Shown here: positions 62,257-64,000 of the stretch, piece after piece
Numbering within the stretch: the stretch's first letter is position 1
Layout: each line of letters starts with the position of its first letter
Assembly (NCBI GenBank): GCA_949152475.1
Contig: OX424568.1
Coordinates: forward strand, 7,105,667-7,169,666
From: Terebella lapidaria
Taxonomy: Eukaryota > Annelida > Polychaeta > Terebellida > Terebellidae
Direction of reading: 5' to 3'
Length of the DNA: 64,000 nt
Made by a program: the position numbers and the translations under genes
Notes under the pieces: model-generated
The model's input: the letters and a program-made list of their open reading frames with translations, nothing else
The model's database searches: none
Told to the model about the DNA's origin: nothing

Positions 62257-63990
62257 TGAAGCAATCGCTCAAAGAGCTAGGACTTGGCAAAATAAAGTTA
62301 ATGATCTTGAAGAGAGGTCTATAAAATAGCTTTGGTCTATAAACCCCTGCATCATAATACTGTAATATATATTTTTTTAATTATTTATTTGTCGTTAACT
62401 GAGTTGTACATTTACTGAATTGTGTTGTTATGTTGTTTATAATTAAATGCATGATCATGATTCTGTAAGTTAAAAATTAGAAAAAAAATAGTTTCAAGAG
62501 AGACTTGAACCTGGGTCTGTGGATTGAAAGTCCTGAGCTCTATGCACAGCACCAACCTGGCCCACAGCGTCAAGTTGTGTATGTATTGCAAAAGATCTTT
62601 TACGGCAAATTACTGCTGAAAACCGGGAATGGGGCCGGTTTCCTCCGCCGGTTGATCACCCCCAATAGTTCTGATATAAAGTGGCCTGTCGCTTGACACA
62701 GACTGTATTTAGACTAGAGTTTTAGGCTTTGTTATATCACTTGTACATCACTGAGTTAGAAAACCACTGAAATGTTGTTTGAGATCTGCATCTGGATACA
62801 TATATGATATACTGTATTGCTATGCAACCGAGCGTGTGTATTTAGGACGGGACATGTCCACAGGGGGTAATCGTTTCTACAGCTTATTGGCGTGTGAACG
62901 GATTGAGAATCAGATTCACCCCACTGCTCTTTCTACTTTGATATCTCGTCGAGTTTTCAATTTATTCAAAATGTAAAAGGTGCATTATAAACTAGAAATA
63001 ACACTGCAAGTGACTGTATAAAAACTAAGTTGGAGATAAAAGAGATTAGAGTTTTGAGGGAGGGTTGAACACGGGTCTTTGGATTCAAAGTCTTACGCTC
63101 TATCCACTGCACCATCGTTGCCAACAGTGTGAAGTAGTGTATTTCCCATAACAGTTATATTATGGTTTTCCAGCCTCCATAGTTATAGTTATGTAACGGT
63201 TTTTCAGTCGCCAAGACAACAGTTTTCAAGCTATGACCTTCACATTCAAAAGGCTTATGCAGGAGTCCTATGCGCATCTTCTGTGAAACTTTTATGTCAT
63301 TCCAACAAGGATTGCGCCCGCTATCGTGCAAACAGACGGACATAACACATATTTGATCGCTGAGTAACATACAACTGAAGCAATCGCTCAAAGAGCTAGG
63401 ACTTGGCAAAATAAAGTAATGAACTTGAAGAGAGGTCTATAAGCCAGCTTTGGTCTATAAACCCTTGCATCATAATACTGTAATAATATTAAATTGTGCT
63501 GCTACATTCTTGAGAATTGAAAGCATGATCATGATCTTGTAAGTTACAGATGAAAAATTACAATGACAACAAGTGAACAAAACGAATAGAGACACTCGGT
63601 GAATACAAATCATGCCAGAATGGACTTAACACAGATGCATTATGATGCATGAAGGACACGATCATAATGGAACCAATGAGACACTGCTAAATGACTTTAA
63701 GGAATTCATAGTGAGAAATAATTAAGTATGATGACATAATAACGATAAAGATTACTCGTGCTACATTTATTTGCTGATTTTGTACACTACGAATGTGTTG
63801 TTTCGTTGTTTGGAATTGAATACATGATCTTTTAATGGAGAAAAAAAATAGTTTTGAGATAGTATTGAACCCGGGTCTGTGGATTCAAAGTCCTACGCTC
63901 TACGCTCAGCACTAACGTGGCTGGCGATGTGAAGCGGAGTGTTTCATATAGCAATGCTATTATCGTTTTCATGTAATGCTTTTCAGTAAC
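62257..63990. repeat. Array of tRNA-derived repeat units
   Basis: A block starting GAAGCAATCGCTCAAAGAGC recurs at about 62257 and 63377 (1.12 kb apart, highly similar over ~110 bp). Minus-strand tRNA-like segments occur near 62497-62560, 63062-63115 and 63855-63918. They contain a TAGAGCGTA(A/G)GACTTTGAATCC-like stretch and a GGTTCAA-type B box. The anticodon-loop sequence CTTTGAA suggests a Gln(UUG)-like ancestor in two of them. Acceptor-stem pairing and the 5' A box are poor, so these read as SINE-type sequences, not functional tRNA genes. The array may continue past the window. Confidence 0.55.
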
Positions 63991-64000
63991 GATTTTCTGT

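Noticed and set aside
62497..63918. Functional tRNA-Gln genes
   Set aside because: Acceptor stems and D-arm do not pair convincingly and the segments sit in larger repeats; treated as tRNA-derived repeats.

Overview
The window is eukaryotic: AT-rich, intron-containing, poor in genes and full of repeats. No single marker fixes the species. The mix of F5/8-type-C (fucolectin-like) membrane lectins, a RING/NHL TRIM gene, an M14 digestive-type carboxypeptidase, Penelope-like elements and short repeats carrying AAGGTCA motifs suggests a lophotrochozoan, most likely a marine mollusc (gastropod). This is inference.

Left end (1-5.2 kb): the 5' part of a minus-strand Ty3/gypsy-like LTR retrotransposon (LTR, primer-binding site, gag with zinc knuckle, probable -1 frameshift site). 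Next come a small palindromic MITE and a relic LTR of a related family in the opposite direction. The 3' end of that relic LTR has been amplified into a five-copy ~406-bp tandem array.

5.9-27.5 kb: a diverged tandem segmental duplication (about 5.9-12.6 kb and 19.2-27.5 kb). Each copy carries a Penelope-like element and a minus-strand gene for an F5/8C lectin-like single-pass membrane protein. Copy 1 is expanded to three lectin modules (one with a nonsense codon) and has a signal-peptide exon. Copy 2 has one module and no recognisable signal exon. Comparing the copies exposes later insertions with empty sites, including a 1.4-kb Harbinger-like element (TTA duplication). Between the copies lie a decayed non-LTR retrotransposon, a 13-unit minisatellite and a VNTR-bearing interspersed repeat.

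27.5-46.8 kb: mostly non-coding, with a foldback element, a TRIM-type RING/coiled-coil/NHL gene broken by one stop and one frameshift, and a complete 11-exon M14 carboxypeptidase gene (501 aa predicted) whose catalytic residues all appear intact and whose hydrophobic C-terminus suggests membrane anchoring.

46.8-64 kb: a 468-bp miniature LTR element, hairpin elements, a composite DNA transposon with satellite-filled inverted ends, two more F5/8C lectin genes (one damaged at 54 kb, one well formed at 58 kb), a four-unit diverged tandem repeat, and tRNA-derived repeat copies at the right edge.

The protein genes do not form a pathway. The main biological theme is a small expanding and decaying family of F5/8C lectin-like surface proteins in repeat-driven DNA. 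Exon boundaries were read by eye from GT/AG signals, phase continuity and paralogue comparison; none is backed by transcript data.
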